From contig NZ_CP021425.1 in NCBI RefSeq assembly GCF_002162375.1, positions 5,039,001-5,103,000 on the forward strand: DNA of 64,000 nucleotides, read 5' to 3'. Positions 35,228 to 45,213 of this stretch are shown here, piece by piece. The position numbers and the translations under genes are program-made. The notes under the pieces were generated by a model. It saw only the letters and a list, made by a program, of their open reading frames with translations. It was not told the DNA's origin and searched no databases. Source of the DNA: Oleiphilus messinensis (GTDB lineage: Bacteria > Pseudomonadota > Gammaproteobacteria > Pseudomonadales > Oleiphilaceae). Numbering within the stretch: the stretch's first letter is position 1; each line of letters opens with the position of its first letter.

Positions 35228-37045
35228 ATGACACATCATATGAATACTGACAATACCGAAAATCTTTCGATTCAGGCTTTGCGTGCAGCCTACCGTAACG
35301 GTTTAACACCACAAGCACTGATCCCGCGACTACGTGAACAGGCACTGGTTCAATCTGAATTCAATGCCTGGATCACGGTTCTGGATCAGGAAACATTGCA
35401 AACCTATATCAACGCCCTGGAAGGAAAGTCAGCTGCAGACCTGCCATTATACGGGGTACCTTTCGCCATCAAAGACAATATTGATCTTGCGGGTGTACCA
35501 ACCACAGCAGCTTGTCCGGATTTCAGCTATACCCCCGACGAAAATGCCCCCGTTGTACAACGGCTAATCGATGCCGGGGCCATTCCGCTCGGAAAAACAA
35601 ACCTCGACCAATTCGCTACCGGATTGGTCGGCACACGCTCTCCCTATGGTGAGGCAAAAAACAGCTTTAACCCCGAATACATTTCAGGTGGTAGCAGCGC
35701 CGGATCAGCCATTGCCACCGCCCTTGGTCAAGTCAGCTTTGCGCTGGGTACCGATACAGCGGGTTCCGGGCGCGTCCCCGCAGCACTGAATAACCTGGTT
35801 GGCCTGAAACCCGGTAAAGGCCTGATCAGCACTCGGGGTGTGGTGCCAGCCTGCCGCAGTCTGGATTGTGTAAGCCTCTTCACGTTAAATTGTGATGATG
35901 CCGCAACCCTACTTGATATTGTCGCCCAATTCGACCCGCAGGATCCGTTTTCCCGGCTCAACTCGCACCTGAACCGAGCACGTTACTACCCCGCTAAAAA
36001 CGAGTCCGGCTTCACATTCGCAGTACCCGAAAACCTGGATTTTCAGAATGATGATGAAACCCGGGCGCTTTTTATAGCCGCTATGGAGCGCCTGCAGGAA
36101 CAAGGCGGAACAGCTGTGAAAATCGACTTTTCACCTTTTCTGCAAGCAGCTCAGCTTCTCTATCAAGGTCCGTGGGTAGCAGAGCGGGCGCTGGCGACAG
36201 CAAAGGTACATCAGTCCGCGATGCTCCCGGCTATTCGGGAAATAATCGGACAGGCAGACAATTTTAAAGCCACCGATTGCTTTACCGCGCAATACACATT
36301 AGCGGCCCTCAAACGTACCTGTGATGCCTTGATACGTAACGTGGATTTTGTATTAACACCCACGCTTCCGACTACATACACCCGTGCACAGATTAATGAC
36401 GACCCGATAAAGCTCAATTCAACACTCGGAACCTACACAAACTTTATGAATCTGCTCGACTACGCGGCTGTTGCCATTCCAGCAGGATTTAACGGCGCAA
36501 CGGTACCCTGGGGTGTCACATTGTTCAGCTTCGAACACACTGAGATTCAATTGCTTTCTTATGGCAGGCAGCTACATCGACACCTGGTTACTCATCAGGG
36601 CAATACCCGGCATAACGTGCCCGAAAACGATGAGACGTCACCGTTTCCTGCGCCCAGCGCAAAAACCATTGATGTCGTTGTGTGTGGCGCTCATCTGGCC
36701 GGTCAGCCTCTAAACTGGCAACTCACCGAGCGGCAGGCAACACTGGTGCTGCGTACTCAAAGCGCACCTTGTTATGAGTTGTTTGTTTTACCTGATGGCA
36801 AAAGACCTGCGATGGTTCGAAACTCTGAACATGGCAGTGCAATTGAAGTCGAAGTATGGCGCATGCCTCAGGAGAATTTTGGCAGCTTCGTCGCAGGCAT
36901 ACCCACGCCATTGGGTATTGGCAAGGTAGAACTTTCGGATGGCCAAATTTTACCGGGGTTTATTTGCGAGGACAGTGGCACAGTTGGTGCCCAGAATATT
37001 ACTCGATATGGTGGCTGGCGACGTTGGTTGAGCACTATGGGTTAG
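35228..37045 (+). CDS. atzF: Allophanate hydrolase
   Basis: The 605-residue protein starts after a GGGAG site, 20 bp past the carboxylase. The amidase-signature triad is visible: K82 (FAIKDNID), cis-Ser in GGSSAGS (about 154-160) and nucleophile S180 in DTAGSG. A C-terminal allophanate hydrolase domain (about 460-600, VVVCGAHLAGQPLNWQL) follows. It splits allophanate into CO2 and ammonia, the last step of the guanidine or urea carboxylase route. It is the last gene of the operon and faces the chemoreceptor genes. Confidence 0.95.
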   Translation: MTHHMNTDNTENLSIQALRAAYRNGLTPQALIPRLREQALVQSEFNAWITVLDQETLQTYINALEGKSAADLPLYGVPFAIKDNIDLAGVPTTAACPDFSYTPDENAPVVQRLIDAGAIPLGKTNLDQFATGLVGTRSPYGEAKNSFNPEYISGGSSAGSAIATALGQVSFALGTDTAGSGRVPAALNNLVGLKPGKGLISTRGVVPACRSLDCVSLFTLNCDDAATLLDIVAQFDPQDPFSRLNSHLNRARYYPAKNESGFTFAVPENLDFQNDDETRALFIAAMERLQEQGGTAVKIDFSPFLQAAQLLYQGPWVAERALATAKVHQSAMLPAIREIIGQADNFKATDCFTAQYTLAALKRTCDALIRNVDFVLTPTLPTTYTRAQINDDPIKLNSTLGTYTNFMNLLDYAAVAIPAGFNGATVPWGVTLFSFEHTEIQLLSYGRQLHRHLVTHQGNTRHNVPENDETSPFPAPSAKTIDVVVCGAHLAGQPLNWQLTERQATLVLRTQSAPCYELFVLPDGKRPAMVRNSEHGSAIEVEVWRMPQENFGSFVAGIPTPLGIGKVELSDGQILPGFICEDSGTVGAQNITRYGGWRRWLSTMG

Positions 37046-37107
37046 TAAGTCACTGACAAATCTCAAACAGACGTGCAGGTAAGACAACGACTCAAAAACA
37101 GATTAAC

Positions 37108-38400
37108 TTAAAATAAATCGATCTCACCTGCACTTCGAGACTCCGAAGCTTGCCCTCCCATCTCTGATTCTGCACCGCGCTGTTTCGCCCGTCGCTGGGT
37201 ATTCCAGACATTTTTGGAACATTCAAAACGACTCATCAATTCTTGTAACTTGTGACCCAGTTTTTTAAGATCATCCGATTTCACGGTATGGAGCTGCGAG
37301 TTACTCAGTGCGTCGGAGTTAAGTTGGCCCAAGGCACGCATTGAAAGGTTAACCTCTTCATTCAATTCTCCCTGGGATTTTGCGGCCAATTGAATTGCTT
37401 TCGCAGCTGAGCTGATATCCTGCACAGAATCAACAATTGCACTCAGCTGATCTCGGAACTTGTGGGTTTCTTCAACCGCTTCCCGGGTTCGTTCGTTACT
37501 GGTTTGAATACTGGTTGTAATCCCTGCTGAAGCATTTTGAATCGCCGATATCATCTCTCTGATTTGTTGCGTTGATTCCTGAGAGCGTTTTGCCAGGGAG
37601 CGGACTTCATCCGCAACCACGGCAAACCCTCGACCGGATTCACCTGCTCGTGCCGCTTCAATGGCGGCATTCAATGCCAATAAATTAGTCTGGTCTGCAA
37701 TGTCGTTGATGACATCAACAATCGAACCAATCCGGGCACTGCTGGTTTTCAAATACCCCAGAACTTCCGATGCCTCATTCATTTGTTGCATCAGCAGATC
37801 CATGGTCGTCGTAAACCCTTCCGCCGATTCCTGACACTCAGACACCACATGCTCCGAGCGGGTTTCTACTGCGATAATATTTTCGACTTGCTCCAGAACC
37901 TGCTTACTGGCCGAATACATCCTCGATACCCGGTCCGCAACCTGTTCACCGAACGTTGCTTGAAGTGTGGCTTTCTGGGTCATATTGAAATAGGTTTCGG
38001 ACAGCTCATCCGACATGGGCAATAATCGAGCTGCTGAACCGCCAATTTCGATTAACGAGGCGTCCAGGTGCGTAATACAATCATTCAGGGTCTTAACCAA
38101 CTGTTGCAGGCCTTTCTCCTGCTGCTCAGGCAAGCGCACATTCAAATGGGTTTTTTGCGCTTCCTGATCGAACATATCCTCCCTGATTGGCCGTAGCGCA
38201 CTTAGCATCGCTTGGTCAAACCACTTCTTCATAAAATAAACAACGCTGCCCGCTATGAGCAACGTTTTAATAGTGATGAGCAAACTCTCAAGTGGGCTTA
38301 AATCCAATGCTCGGGTGAACGAAACTTCCATTGTAATCAAGCCAACCAGTACCACTCCAACCCAAATTTTACGGTTACGTTTAGTTTTACCGAGACTCAT
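37108..38400 (-). CDS. Methyl-accepting chemotaxis protein without periplasmic sensor domain
   Basis: The 430-residue protein has two closely spaced membrane helices (about 13-30 and 38-58) and almost no periplasmic loop. The cytoplasmic signalling domain contains the conserved hairpin tip [19 protein letters not shown] (about 245). It therefore may sense cytoplasmic or membrane signals, or act with the receptor encoded 39 bp upstream. It is the third gene of a minus-strand unit (binding protein, receptor, receptor). Confidence 0.92.
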   Translation of the reverse strand: MSLGKTKRNRKIWVGVVLVGLITMEVSFTRALDLSPLESLLITIKTLLIAGSVVYFMKKWFDQAMLSALRPIREDMFDQEAQKTHLNVRLPEQQEKGLQQLVKTLNDCITHLDASLIEIGGSAARLLPMSDELSETYFNMTQKATLQATFGEQVADRVSRMYSASKQVLEQVENIIAVETRSEHVVSECQESAEGFTTTMDLLMQQMNEASEVLGYLKTSSARIGSIVDVINDIADQTNLLALNAAIEAARAGESGRGFAVVADEVRSLAKRSQESTQQIREMISAIQNASAGITTSIQTSNERTREAVEETHKFRDQLSAIVDSVQDISSAAKAIQLAAKSQGELNEEVNLSMRALGQLNSDALSNSQLHTVKSDDLKKLGHKLQELMSRFECSKNVWNTQRRAKQRGAESEMGGQASESRSAGEIDLF

Positions 38401-38439
38401 ATTGCTGCAGCCATGTACCTGGATAACTCCTGAATTCAG

Positions 38440-39978
38440 TCATACTCGAAATCGATCAAAGGCCTCAACGACCTTGTGGTTCAAGCTTTGCAGTGATGAT
38501 GCTGTATCCACCGACTGCTGAGACACACCCGTGATGTTTGAAGCTATAGTCGTGATCTGTGTCAGGTTCCGGCTCACATCATCACACACAGTGCGCTGCT
38601 CTTCAGTTGCGCTCGCAATCTGGACACTCATATCGCTGATGACCTTCATAGCCTCTGCGATCTGTTGCAAGGCGTCACCGGTACGTGTGCTCATTTCCAC
38701 ATTATCCTGACTGCGATCTTTTGAAGTGGTCATCGCTGTGACCGCTTTTTGAGCGCCGCCCTGAAGTTTTTCAATCATGGATTGAATCTCTTCAGTTGCT
38801 TCCTGTGTGCGACTGGCTAACGCTCTCACTTCATCCGCAACGACCGCAAATCCCCGCCCCATCTCACCCGCTCGCGCGGCTTCGATTGCCGCATTCAATG
38901 CCAGCAGGTTGGTTTGCTCCGCAATACCGCGAATTACCGCTAACACAGAAGTAATGTTCGCGACATCTTTTTGCAACGAATCCACCGCCACAGCCCCGGT
39001 ATCAATCTCATGGGCAAGCTGATGAATCGCTTCGATTGCACTTTGTACAATTTCATTGGCCTCAGAGGCTGCTTTATCTGCACTCCCCACAGAGTCTGCC
39101 GCTTGCCGGGCATTATCTGCTACGGTTTGCGAGGCAATGCTCAGCTCGTGCGTTGCGGCAGTAACCTGGTCGATCTCGGCATGCTGATCGCCCAGCTCGG
39201 CGCCGATATCCACTGCACTGGTGGTCACTTTATTAACCCAGGTCTCCATTTCCTTCATCGAAGAGCGGGTTTCGACAACCAGCGCTCTGATTTTTTCAAA
39301 AAAGCGGTTAAATTCAACCGCCAGATCACCCAACTGATCCTGTCGGTCCGTCGGTAGTCTTTTGGTCAAATCGCCATCCCCTTCTGCGATATCTCGAAGT
39401 GCTTCAATCACCTGAATCAAAGGCCGGTCAACCAGGGCACGCGCGGCAAACAATAACACCAATGCGACGATCACATCCAGAAACACTGTCTCGGCGACAG
39501 ATCGCCAAAGCTGCGCAGTGAGTTGCTCTTCGATGTGGCGTTCATCAATCCAGATCTCCACACTTCCAACCGGTTTTTTGTCACCATAATCGTCGAATTC
39601 AAGCGCTGACTTCAGTACGCGACCATCCCAATTCTGCCCTCCGTAGGGCGACGCTTTCTTTTCATCCCCCTCAAGCTCGTTATAAATGCCTTTAATGACT
39701 TTATCTTTCAAATCCCGAATCAAAATACCCTGAACAAAATTGGCATTTGATTCAGACAACAGGACATTTTCCATTTGGTCAGATTCAAAGTTCCACACTA
39801 ATCCCGGCAAACTGCGGGACAATCGATGAAGCGCCTGGCCAGATTGTCGTTCCATTTGTTTTTCCAGACTGACTTTAATGTTGCGATAATCATTAAAGCC
39901 AAAGCCGATCAAAATTAACGTCAATATACAGACGACAAGGATGACGAGCTTAATACCTATTTGTTTTAGAAATGACAT
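38440..39978 (-). CDS. Methyl-accepting chemotaxis protein with periplasmic domain and HAMP
   Basis: The 512-residue protein has a membrane helix (about 11-31), a periplasmic domain of about 135 residues, a second helix (about 168-188), a HAMP domain (about 190-245, [20 protein letters not shown]) and a signalling domain with the tip [19 protein letters not shown]. It probably controls flagellar or pilus-based movement. A family-3-like binding protein is encoded 41 bp upstream, so that protein may have delivered ligand to this receptor. Confidence 0.93.
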   Translation of the reverse strand: MSFLKQIGIKLVILVVCILTLILIGFGFNDYRNIKVSLEKQMERQSGQALHRLSRSLPGLVWNFESDQMENVLLSESNANFVQGILIRDLKDKVIKGIYNELEGDEKKASPYGGQNWDGRVLKSALEFDDYGDKKPVGSVEIWIDERHIEEQLTAQLWRSVAETVFLDVIVALVLLFAARALVDRPLIQVIEALRDIAEGDGDLTKRLPTDRQDQLGDLAVEFNRFFEKIRALVVETRSSMKEMETWVNKVTTSAVDIGAELGDQHAEIDQVTAATHELSIASQTVADNARQAADSVGSADKAASEANEIVQSAIEAIHQLAHEIDTGAVAVDSLQKDVANITSVLAVIRGIAEQTNLLALNAAIEAARAGEMGRGFAVVADEVRALASRTQEATEEIQSMIEKLQGGAQKAVTAMTTSKDRSQDNVEMSTRTGDALQQIAEAMKVISDMSVQIASATEEQRTVCDDVSRNLTQITTIASNITGVSQQSVDTASSLQSLNHKVVEAFDRFRV

Positions 39979-40019
39979 AATTTAGGCTACCAATTAAAAT
40001 ACCTACCGACTTCTATTCC

Positions 40020-40770
40020 TTATTGGTATTGTTTCATTATGGCCTGGACATCCACTTTCTTGAGCCCTTCATTAAATATTTGAGCAATTTCTTTGCCAAA
40101 GTCGTTGTTTTTGAAGCAAATGTACAACTTCTTATTCTCGAGTATTTTTTCATTCATCTGAACATGCTCGGAAAACGGTTTGAGCGATGGATCAGATTTG
40201 AGTAAGTATGCAAACACATTCGCATCGATTATGGCCACCGGGACGCGATTACCCGCAACTTTCTTTATATTCGTGGCATCACTGGTCACGGCTTGTACTT
40301 TCTGTTTACCTTGCGCGACCCGTGCATCAAACTCGTCGGTATTAACATAGTCCTGAACCACCCCCACGACCAATGGTTGCAAATCTTCCAGTGTCTGCCA
40401 TGTCACGGGATTATTTTTATTTTCAACCAAGCCCAGGGGTCCACTACCCATTGGGTCGCTAAATACAAATTCATCAGCAACTGCATCAGAATAGTATTCT
40501 GGAAAATACCCGGCGTATTGACTTGCATCATTCTTCGCTTCGCTTACAGCTCTGGACCATGGCAGAAAATCGACGACAAGCTCATAGCCCATTGCTTTAA
40601 ATGCCGCTCTGGCGACAGCTACCGAACTCCCACCTCCAGGTAAATTACGTCCCGCATAGGGAGGCCACTCCAGTGAGGTCAGAGAGATTTTTTTCGTTTG
40701 CAGTAATCGGCATGGAAGTCATAAAGAAAGCCAACAGCAAAGCCGAGGCTGATGTGAGCGTGCGGATCAT
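40020..40770 (-). pseudogene. Periplasmic binding protein (SBP family 3-like), frameshifted at an A7 run
   Basis: An ATG at 40770 with an AAAGGAG site begins a signal peptide (MIRTLTSASALLLAFFMTS). The frame breaks at a run of seven A (coding strand; positions 40694-40688). Removing one A restores the continuous reading EKISLTSLEWPPYAG and then the rest of a 249-residue binding protein (DFLPWSRAVSEAK, GLVENKNNP, ending IMKQYQ). It is either a disabled gene, a sequencing error in a homopolymer, or a gene rescued by slippage on A7. It heads the unit with the two chemoreceptor genes. Confidence 0.8.
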
Positions 40771-41098
40771 AAATGCTCCTTTACAAGCAAACGTTGACAT
40801 CCTGATATCAAGATGAGCGCACCTTGCCTGTGACGCTCCCAAAACGAATTCAACCGAACGGTAAAACCTTAAAATGGTTCGCTTTGATCAATTCGTCGCG
40901 ATGAGATTTGGCCTACTGTCAGTTTAGATGAGAGTAGCTGGAATTCAACTATGAACAGCATCAGTCCGGATAGACTCTACAGCACGAAGTCCACTACTCA
41001 CCCGACGCCCGGGACGAGTGGCGGAATTCATGTCTATAGATCGTTCCCCGCCTTATCAGGCGAGGCTTCCAACTTTTTAGGCCGCCACTACTGATATA
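40771..41098. other. Intergenic stretch without recognised features
   Basis: These 328 bp separate the binding protein gene from a chemoreceptor fragment. No convincing coding sequence or RNA gene was seen. A short hairpin CCGCCTTATCAGGCG occurs near 41050. The abrupt start of the receptor fragment at its right edge suggests an old deletion or rearrangement breakpoint. Confidence 0.4.
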
Positions 41099-41618
41099 GC
41101 AGATTTACGCAGATATCACGGCTCAGGCTGTAGCCGAACAAACAAACCTGTTGGCGCTGAACGCAGCAATCGAGGCTGCTCGAGCTGGAGAAAGCGGGCG
41201 AGGTTTTGCCGTTGTCGCAGACGAAGTCCGAACACTTGCCACAAAAACCCATGAGTCCGCGGAAGAAATTGAAACAATGATCCATCAACTGCAAGAAGGC
41301 GCAAGCAATGCGGTCGTGGTCATGAAAACAGCAAACGGCTCAGCTGCAGAGGGGGTTCAACAAGTCCAAACCGCGATGACAGCCCTGAATGAAATAGATC
41401 AGGAAATCAGCAATATTAACGACCTCAGCGCCTTGATGCGCTCTATATCGGAAGATCAAAGCAAAGCAGCAGAAGAAATTAACGCGACCGTATTAAACAT
41501 AAGTCACCTAGCCGATAACTCCTCACACCAGGCCTCGGAAACCTCCAAGGTCTCACAAACCTTGAGGCAATTAGCAAATCAGTTGGATGAGCTGGTTTCG
41601 GCGTTCAAGATACAATGA
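41099..41618 (+). pseudogene. 5'-truncated methyl-accepting chemotaxis protein
   Basis: In-frame sequence from about 41099 reads [20 protein letters not shown] then the receptor tip and the C-terminal half of the signalling domain, to a stop at 41618. A stop codon lies just before this start, and no membrane, sensor or HAMP region exists. About 155 residues remain from an in-frame TTG at 41151. It is a remnant rather than a working receptor, although a soluble fragment could be made. It lies on the opposite strand to the two complete receptor genes. Confidence 0.75.
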
Positions 41619-41712
41619 TGCGCGTTCATTACAAATAGCAAATCTGCTATGGGCTGATTCATTATTCTCATTTTGAACACCTCCCTAGGCCCCTCCATGC
41701 TTTAAATTTGAT

Positions 41713-41770
41713 GGTGTTTGCCCCCTTCTTGATTGAAAAAAACTAACGCATCAAGATTGGTGCAAACACC
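41713..41770. promoter_or_regulatory. Nested inverted repeat far upstream of algD
   Basis: GGTGTTTGC (41713-41721) pairs with GCAAACACC (41762-41770), and inside it CTTGAT (41728-41733) pairs with ATCAAG (41750-41755). Two nested arms with matched offsets suggest a real stem or a paired protein site rather than chance. Confidence 0.5.
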
Positions 41771-42082
41771 GAAATTCTGCTTTTCCATAGTGCATAACTG
41801 AATAAGATTGATAAAGAATTCTCCTCCAGCTCTTTGTCATATTTTTGACACCTTCTTTCTTTATACTCATGGAGTCGCTCTAATATAATGTATTTATTGG
41901 TTTTTTTAAAAAACAAAATCAATAGAACTATATATGGTATGCAAACTGCTTAGCATAGAAGCGTCAAATGCAAAAGGAAATAGTCGCGATTTTTTATTGG
42001 GGATGGGGATATTCTTCAACATTCCAGTTTGTATTGTGCTGTTACGAACTGCAGGGTTAACAGGGAATGAAAACGCAGTAAG

Positions 42083-42113
42083 GCAAACCTATTAGTTCGT
42101 TAAAGAGGTTTGC
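42083..42113 (+). promoter_or_regulatory. Inverted repeat in the algD leader
   Basis: GCAAACCT (42083-42090) and AGGTTTGC (42106-42113) are perfect arms around a 15-nt loop, ending 35 bp before the algD start. It would form a hairpin in the mRNA leader close to the ribosome site. Confidence 0.5.
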
Positions 42114-42148
42114 TTGCTGCTATTGGGAAATATTAGAAAGGAGATGGA

Positions 42149-43462
42149 ATGATGCGAATCAGTATTTTTGGCCTAGGTTATGTTGGTGCAGTATGTGCGG
42201 GATGTCTTTCCGAAAGGGGTCACGAGATTGTGGGTGTAGATATCTCCGAAGCAAAAATCGATTTAATCAACAATGGAAAATCACCGATAGTAGAACCGGG
42301 GCTGGAAGCCTTATTGTCTAACGGTGTCCAATGTGGATTGATTCGAGGCACTACCAATGTTGCGGCAGCAATTGCCGAAACCGACGTTACCATGATATGT
42401 GTAGGGACTCCCAGCAAACGTAACGGAGACTTGGAACTCTGCTACATCGAAGATGTATGCCGCCAAATTGGTCAGGTATTAAAAAACAAATCTACCCGGC
42501 ACACGGTGGTAATCCGAAGTACAGTGCTTCCCGGCACTGTAAAAAACATTGTCCTCCCCATATTGGAGGATTGTTCGGGTAAGCGGGCAGGCATTGATTT
42601 TGGCCTGGCGATGAATCCGGAATTTCTTAGAGAAAGTACAGCCATAAAGGACTATGACTACCCTCCGATGACGGTTATCGGTGAATTTGACAGTGCATCA
42701 GGGGATATTCTTCAAGAAATATATCAAGACCTGGAGGCTCCAATCATCCGGAAGTCGATTGAAGTTGCAGAAATGATCAAATATACCTGCAATGTTTGGC
42801 ATGCAACGAAGGTTAGCTTTGCCAATGAAATCGGCAACATCGCTAAAGCTTGTGGTGTCGATGGTCGAGAAGTGATGGACGTTGTCTGCAGGGACGAAAA
42901 ACTTAATATTTCCAAATACTATATGAAACCCGGGTTTGCGTTCGGTGGCTCCTGCCTTCCCAAAGACGTTCGAGCGCTAACCTATCGAGCATCCCAACTC
43001 GATGTCGAACACCCACTGCTTGGGTCTATCATGCAAAGCAACTCCTACCAGGTTCGCCGTGCCTATGAAATGGTCGCAGCAACCGGGAAACGAAAAATCG
43101 CACTACTGGGATTGAGTTTCAAAGCGGGTACCGATGACCTGCGGGAAAGCCCTCTCGTTGAACTTGCAGAACTGCTGATAGGCAAAGGCTTCGATCTTCG
43201 CATCTTCGATCGAAATGTCGAGTATGCCCGGGTACACGGGGCAAACAAAGACTATATCGAATCAAAAATCCCTCACGTTTCATCACTTCTAAGTTCTGAT
43301 CTAACGACGCTCGCCGAGACATCTGACGTGATTATCCTCGGAAACAGTGATGAACTTTTTGAAACCGTTCTATCCGACTTAAAACCAGGCAAGAAAGTCA
43401 TTGACCTTGTTGGGTTTATGGAACATTCCTCAGATGAGGAAAAAGAAGGTATCTGCTGGTAA
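42149..43462 (+). CDS. algD: GDP-mannose 6-dehydrogenase
   Basis: The 437-residue protein has the NAD-binding FGLGYVGAVCAGCL start, the GDP-sugar fold, and the catalytic Cys in FGGSCLPKDVRA (near residue 268). It oxidises GDP-mannose twice to GDP-mannuronate, the committed step of alginate synthesis. Two adjacent ATGs (42149 and 42152) follow AAGGAGATGG; the second has the better spacing. It is first in the alginate operon, after a 530-bp leader. A 175-bp gap separates it from alg8, longer than most junctions in the operon. Confidence 0.97.
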   Translation: MMRISIFGLGYVGAVCAGCLSERGHEIVGVDISEAKIDLINNGKSPIVEPGLEALLSNGVQCGLIRGTTNVAAAIAETDVTMICVGTPSKRNGDLELCYIEDVCRQIGQVLKNKSTRHTVVIRSTVLPGTVKNIVLPILEDCSGKRAGIDFGLAMNPEFLRESTAIKDYDYPPMTVIGEFDSASGDILQEIYQDLEAPIIRKSIEVAEMIKYTCNVWHATKVSFANEIGNIAKACGVDGREVMDVVCRDEKLNISKYYMKPGFAFGGSCLPKDVRALTYRASQLDVEHPLLGSIMQSNSYQVRRAYEMVAATGKRKIALLGLSFKAGTDDLRESPLVELAELLIGKGFDLRIFDRNVEYARVHGANKDYIESKIPHVSSLLSSDLTTLAETSDVIILGNSDELFETVLSDLKPGKKVIDLVGFMEHSSDEEKEGICW

Positions 43463-43637
43463 CCAGCACCTTCAACTCCAGTCATTTCTTCTTGAATTGA
43501 GTCTCGAACAGGTCAGGCAGACTTTAAAGCCGGATCTGTTCGATGCAATTAATCTCGCTGTCGCTCCCGTGGAGGAGCCTCTGCGCGGTTGAATTGTATC
43601 AGTATCGGCTCTTTGATCGAACGGCAGGTAAGTAGAA

Positions 43638-45119
43638 GTGGAAAAACTTAAAGACATAATGAGCAGCACCACTGGGTGGTTAATTTATTTTTCAGCACTG
43701 ATGGGCCTCGCCTTGCTGTTGCCGGAATCCACCTTCATCCCCGAAACTAAAACGTTTTTATTCGCAATTGGCATCATTGGTATCTGGCGCTACTCGATGG
43801 GCGTCGTACATTTTATTCGCGGGATGATTTTTTTGTACATCGTCTTTCCGTTGTATCAACGCAAAATTAAAAAAATGGGTGCTCAAACCAATCCCAGTCA
43901 TATTTATTTGATGGTCACCAGCTTCCGAATTGACGCATCAACGACAGCGATGGTGTACCAGTCGATTATCCGCGAAGCAATAACCTGTGGACTGCCTACC
44001 ACCATTGTTGCTTCGATTGTCGAGATGTCAGATGAGTTATTAATGAAATCACTCTGGGAAACCATGGCCCCACCCGAACATATCAAACTGACATTTGTGC
44101 GTATTCCTGGCACAGGAAAAAGAGATGGCCTGGCATACGGCTTTCGGGCGATCTCCAGAGACATGCCAGACGACAGTGCAGTTGTCGCTGTAATTGACGG
44201 CGACACGGTGTTAGACGAAGGCGTAGTACTCAAGACAGTGCCATATTTCAAACTTTTTCCAAATCTTGGGGGACTGACCACCAATGAATTCTGCGAGGTT
44301 CGCGGCAGCTATTTTATGAGTGAGTGGCACAAGCTCCGCTTCGCTCAACGACATATCAACATGTGCTCAATGGCGCTCTCGAAGAGAGTGCTAACCCTGA
44401 CTGGACGAATGTCCGTTTTTCGAGCAAGTGTGGTGTCACAACCGGAGTTTATTGCTGATGTCGAAAGTGACTCGCTAAAACATTGGCGCCTGGGAGAATT
44501 CAAATTTCTGACCGGGGACGACAAATCCAGCTGGTTCAGCTTGATGCGTCTGGGTTACGACACATTCTATGTGCCCAATGCCTCGGTTAATACCGTGGAG
44601 CACCCACCTGATCCCAGATTTATTCGTGCCAGTCGTCAGCTCATGTTCCGCTGGTATGGAAACAATTTGAGACAAAACAGTCGTGCGACAAAATTGGGAC
44701 CACAACGGTTGGGCTGGTTTACCTACTACGTATTGTTTGATCAACGCATATCCATGTGGACCAGCTTACTCGGAATTTCAGTTGCCGTGATAGCTGCGAC
44801 AAAATATCACATTGGATTTTTGATTGCTTACTTATTATGGGTTGGTATTACACGGATGGCACTAACCCTACTGCTTCTGGCTTCAGGGCATAACGTTGGG
44901 CCAGCATACCCGTTGATGCTGTATTACAACCAGATATTTGGTGCCATTATGAAAATTTATGTGTTTTTCCGATTGGATCGGCAGTCATGGACTCGCCAAC
45001 CAACCCAGTTGAAACGGAATCTCGCTTCATTTCAACAATGGTTTAACCGTTGGTCTTCACGCAGCATGACGTTTTCAGCCTTGAGCTTATTCGGGGCAAT
45101 ATTGATTACTCTGGTTTAA
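43638..45119 (+). CDS. alg8: Mannuronan synthase catalytic subunit
   Basis: The 493-residue inner-membrane glycosyltransferase family 2 enzyme starts at a GTG (P. aeruginosa Alg8 has about the same length). Membrane helices lie at about 15-60 and 370-430. The acidic motifs of processive GT2 enzymes are present: [15 protein letters not shown] and [10 protein letters not shown]. It polymerises mannuronate from GDP-mannuronate and passes the chain into the periplasm. Activity requires c-di-GMP-bound Alg44 encoded next. Confidence 0.95.
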   Translation: MEKLKDIMSSTTGWLIYFSALMGLALLLPESTFIPETKTFLFAIGIIGIWRYSMGVVHFIRGMIFLYIVFPLYQRKIKKMGAQTNPSHIYLMVTSFRIDASTTAMVYQSIIREAITCGLPTTIVASIVEMSDELLMKSLWETMAPPEHIKLTFVRIPGTGKRDGLAYGFRAISRDMPDDSAVVAVIDGDTVLDEGVVLKTVPYFKLFPNLGGLTTNEFCEVRGSYFMSEWHKLRFAQRHINMCSMALSKRVLTLTGRMSVFRASVVSQPEFIADVESDSLKHWRLGEFKFLTGDDKSSWFSLMRLGYDTFYVPNASVNTVEHPPDPRFIRASRQLMFRWYGNNLRQNSRATKLGPQRLGWFTYYVLFDQRISMWTSLLGISVAVIAATKYHIGFLIAYLLWVGITRMALTLLLLASGHNVGPAYPLMLYYNQIFGAIMKIYVFFRLDRQSWTRQPTQLKRNLASFQQWFNRWSSRSMTFSALSLFGAILITLV

Positions 45120-45213
45120 ATCTCTGGCCAGGGTCATTTGCCCACTTAGGGTATACGTTTTATTGAACGATCCAATTCACTAAACGATTCACTCGTTAAA
45201 TAAGGATGTTGTA

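Larger units (their letters stand above)
41619..42148. other. Leader and promoter region of the alginate operon
   Basis: About 530 bp without a gene, unusually AT-rich in the middle (41880-41940). It contains two clear inverted repeats (41713-41770 and 42083-42113). A long leader ahead of algD is known in Pseudomonas, where many regulators bind. I could not identify a convincing AlgU-type -35/-10 pair; the GAACT at 42046 is suggestive only. Confidence 0.55.

Noticed and set aside
41680-41700. GCCTAGGGAGG shared (inverted) with 21937-21950 as a dispersed repeat or insertion target
   Set aside because: Only about 11 bp in common without extended similarity; chance cannot be excluded.
42046-42075. 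GAACTG-16 bp-TGAAAA upstream of algD as an AlgU (sigma-22) promoter
   Set aside because: The -35 half is one base off GAACTT and the -10 half does not match TCTGA well, so it is not better than chance in a 530-bp leader.
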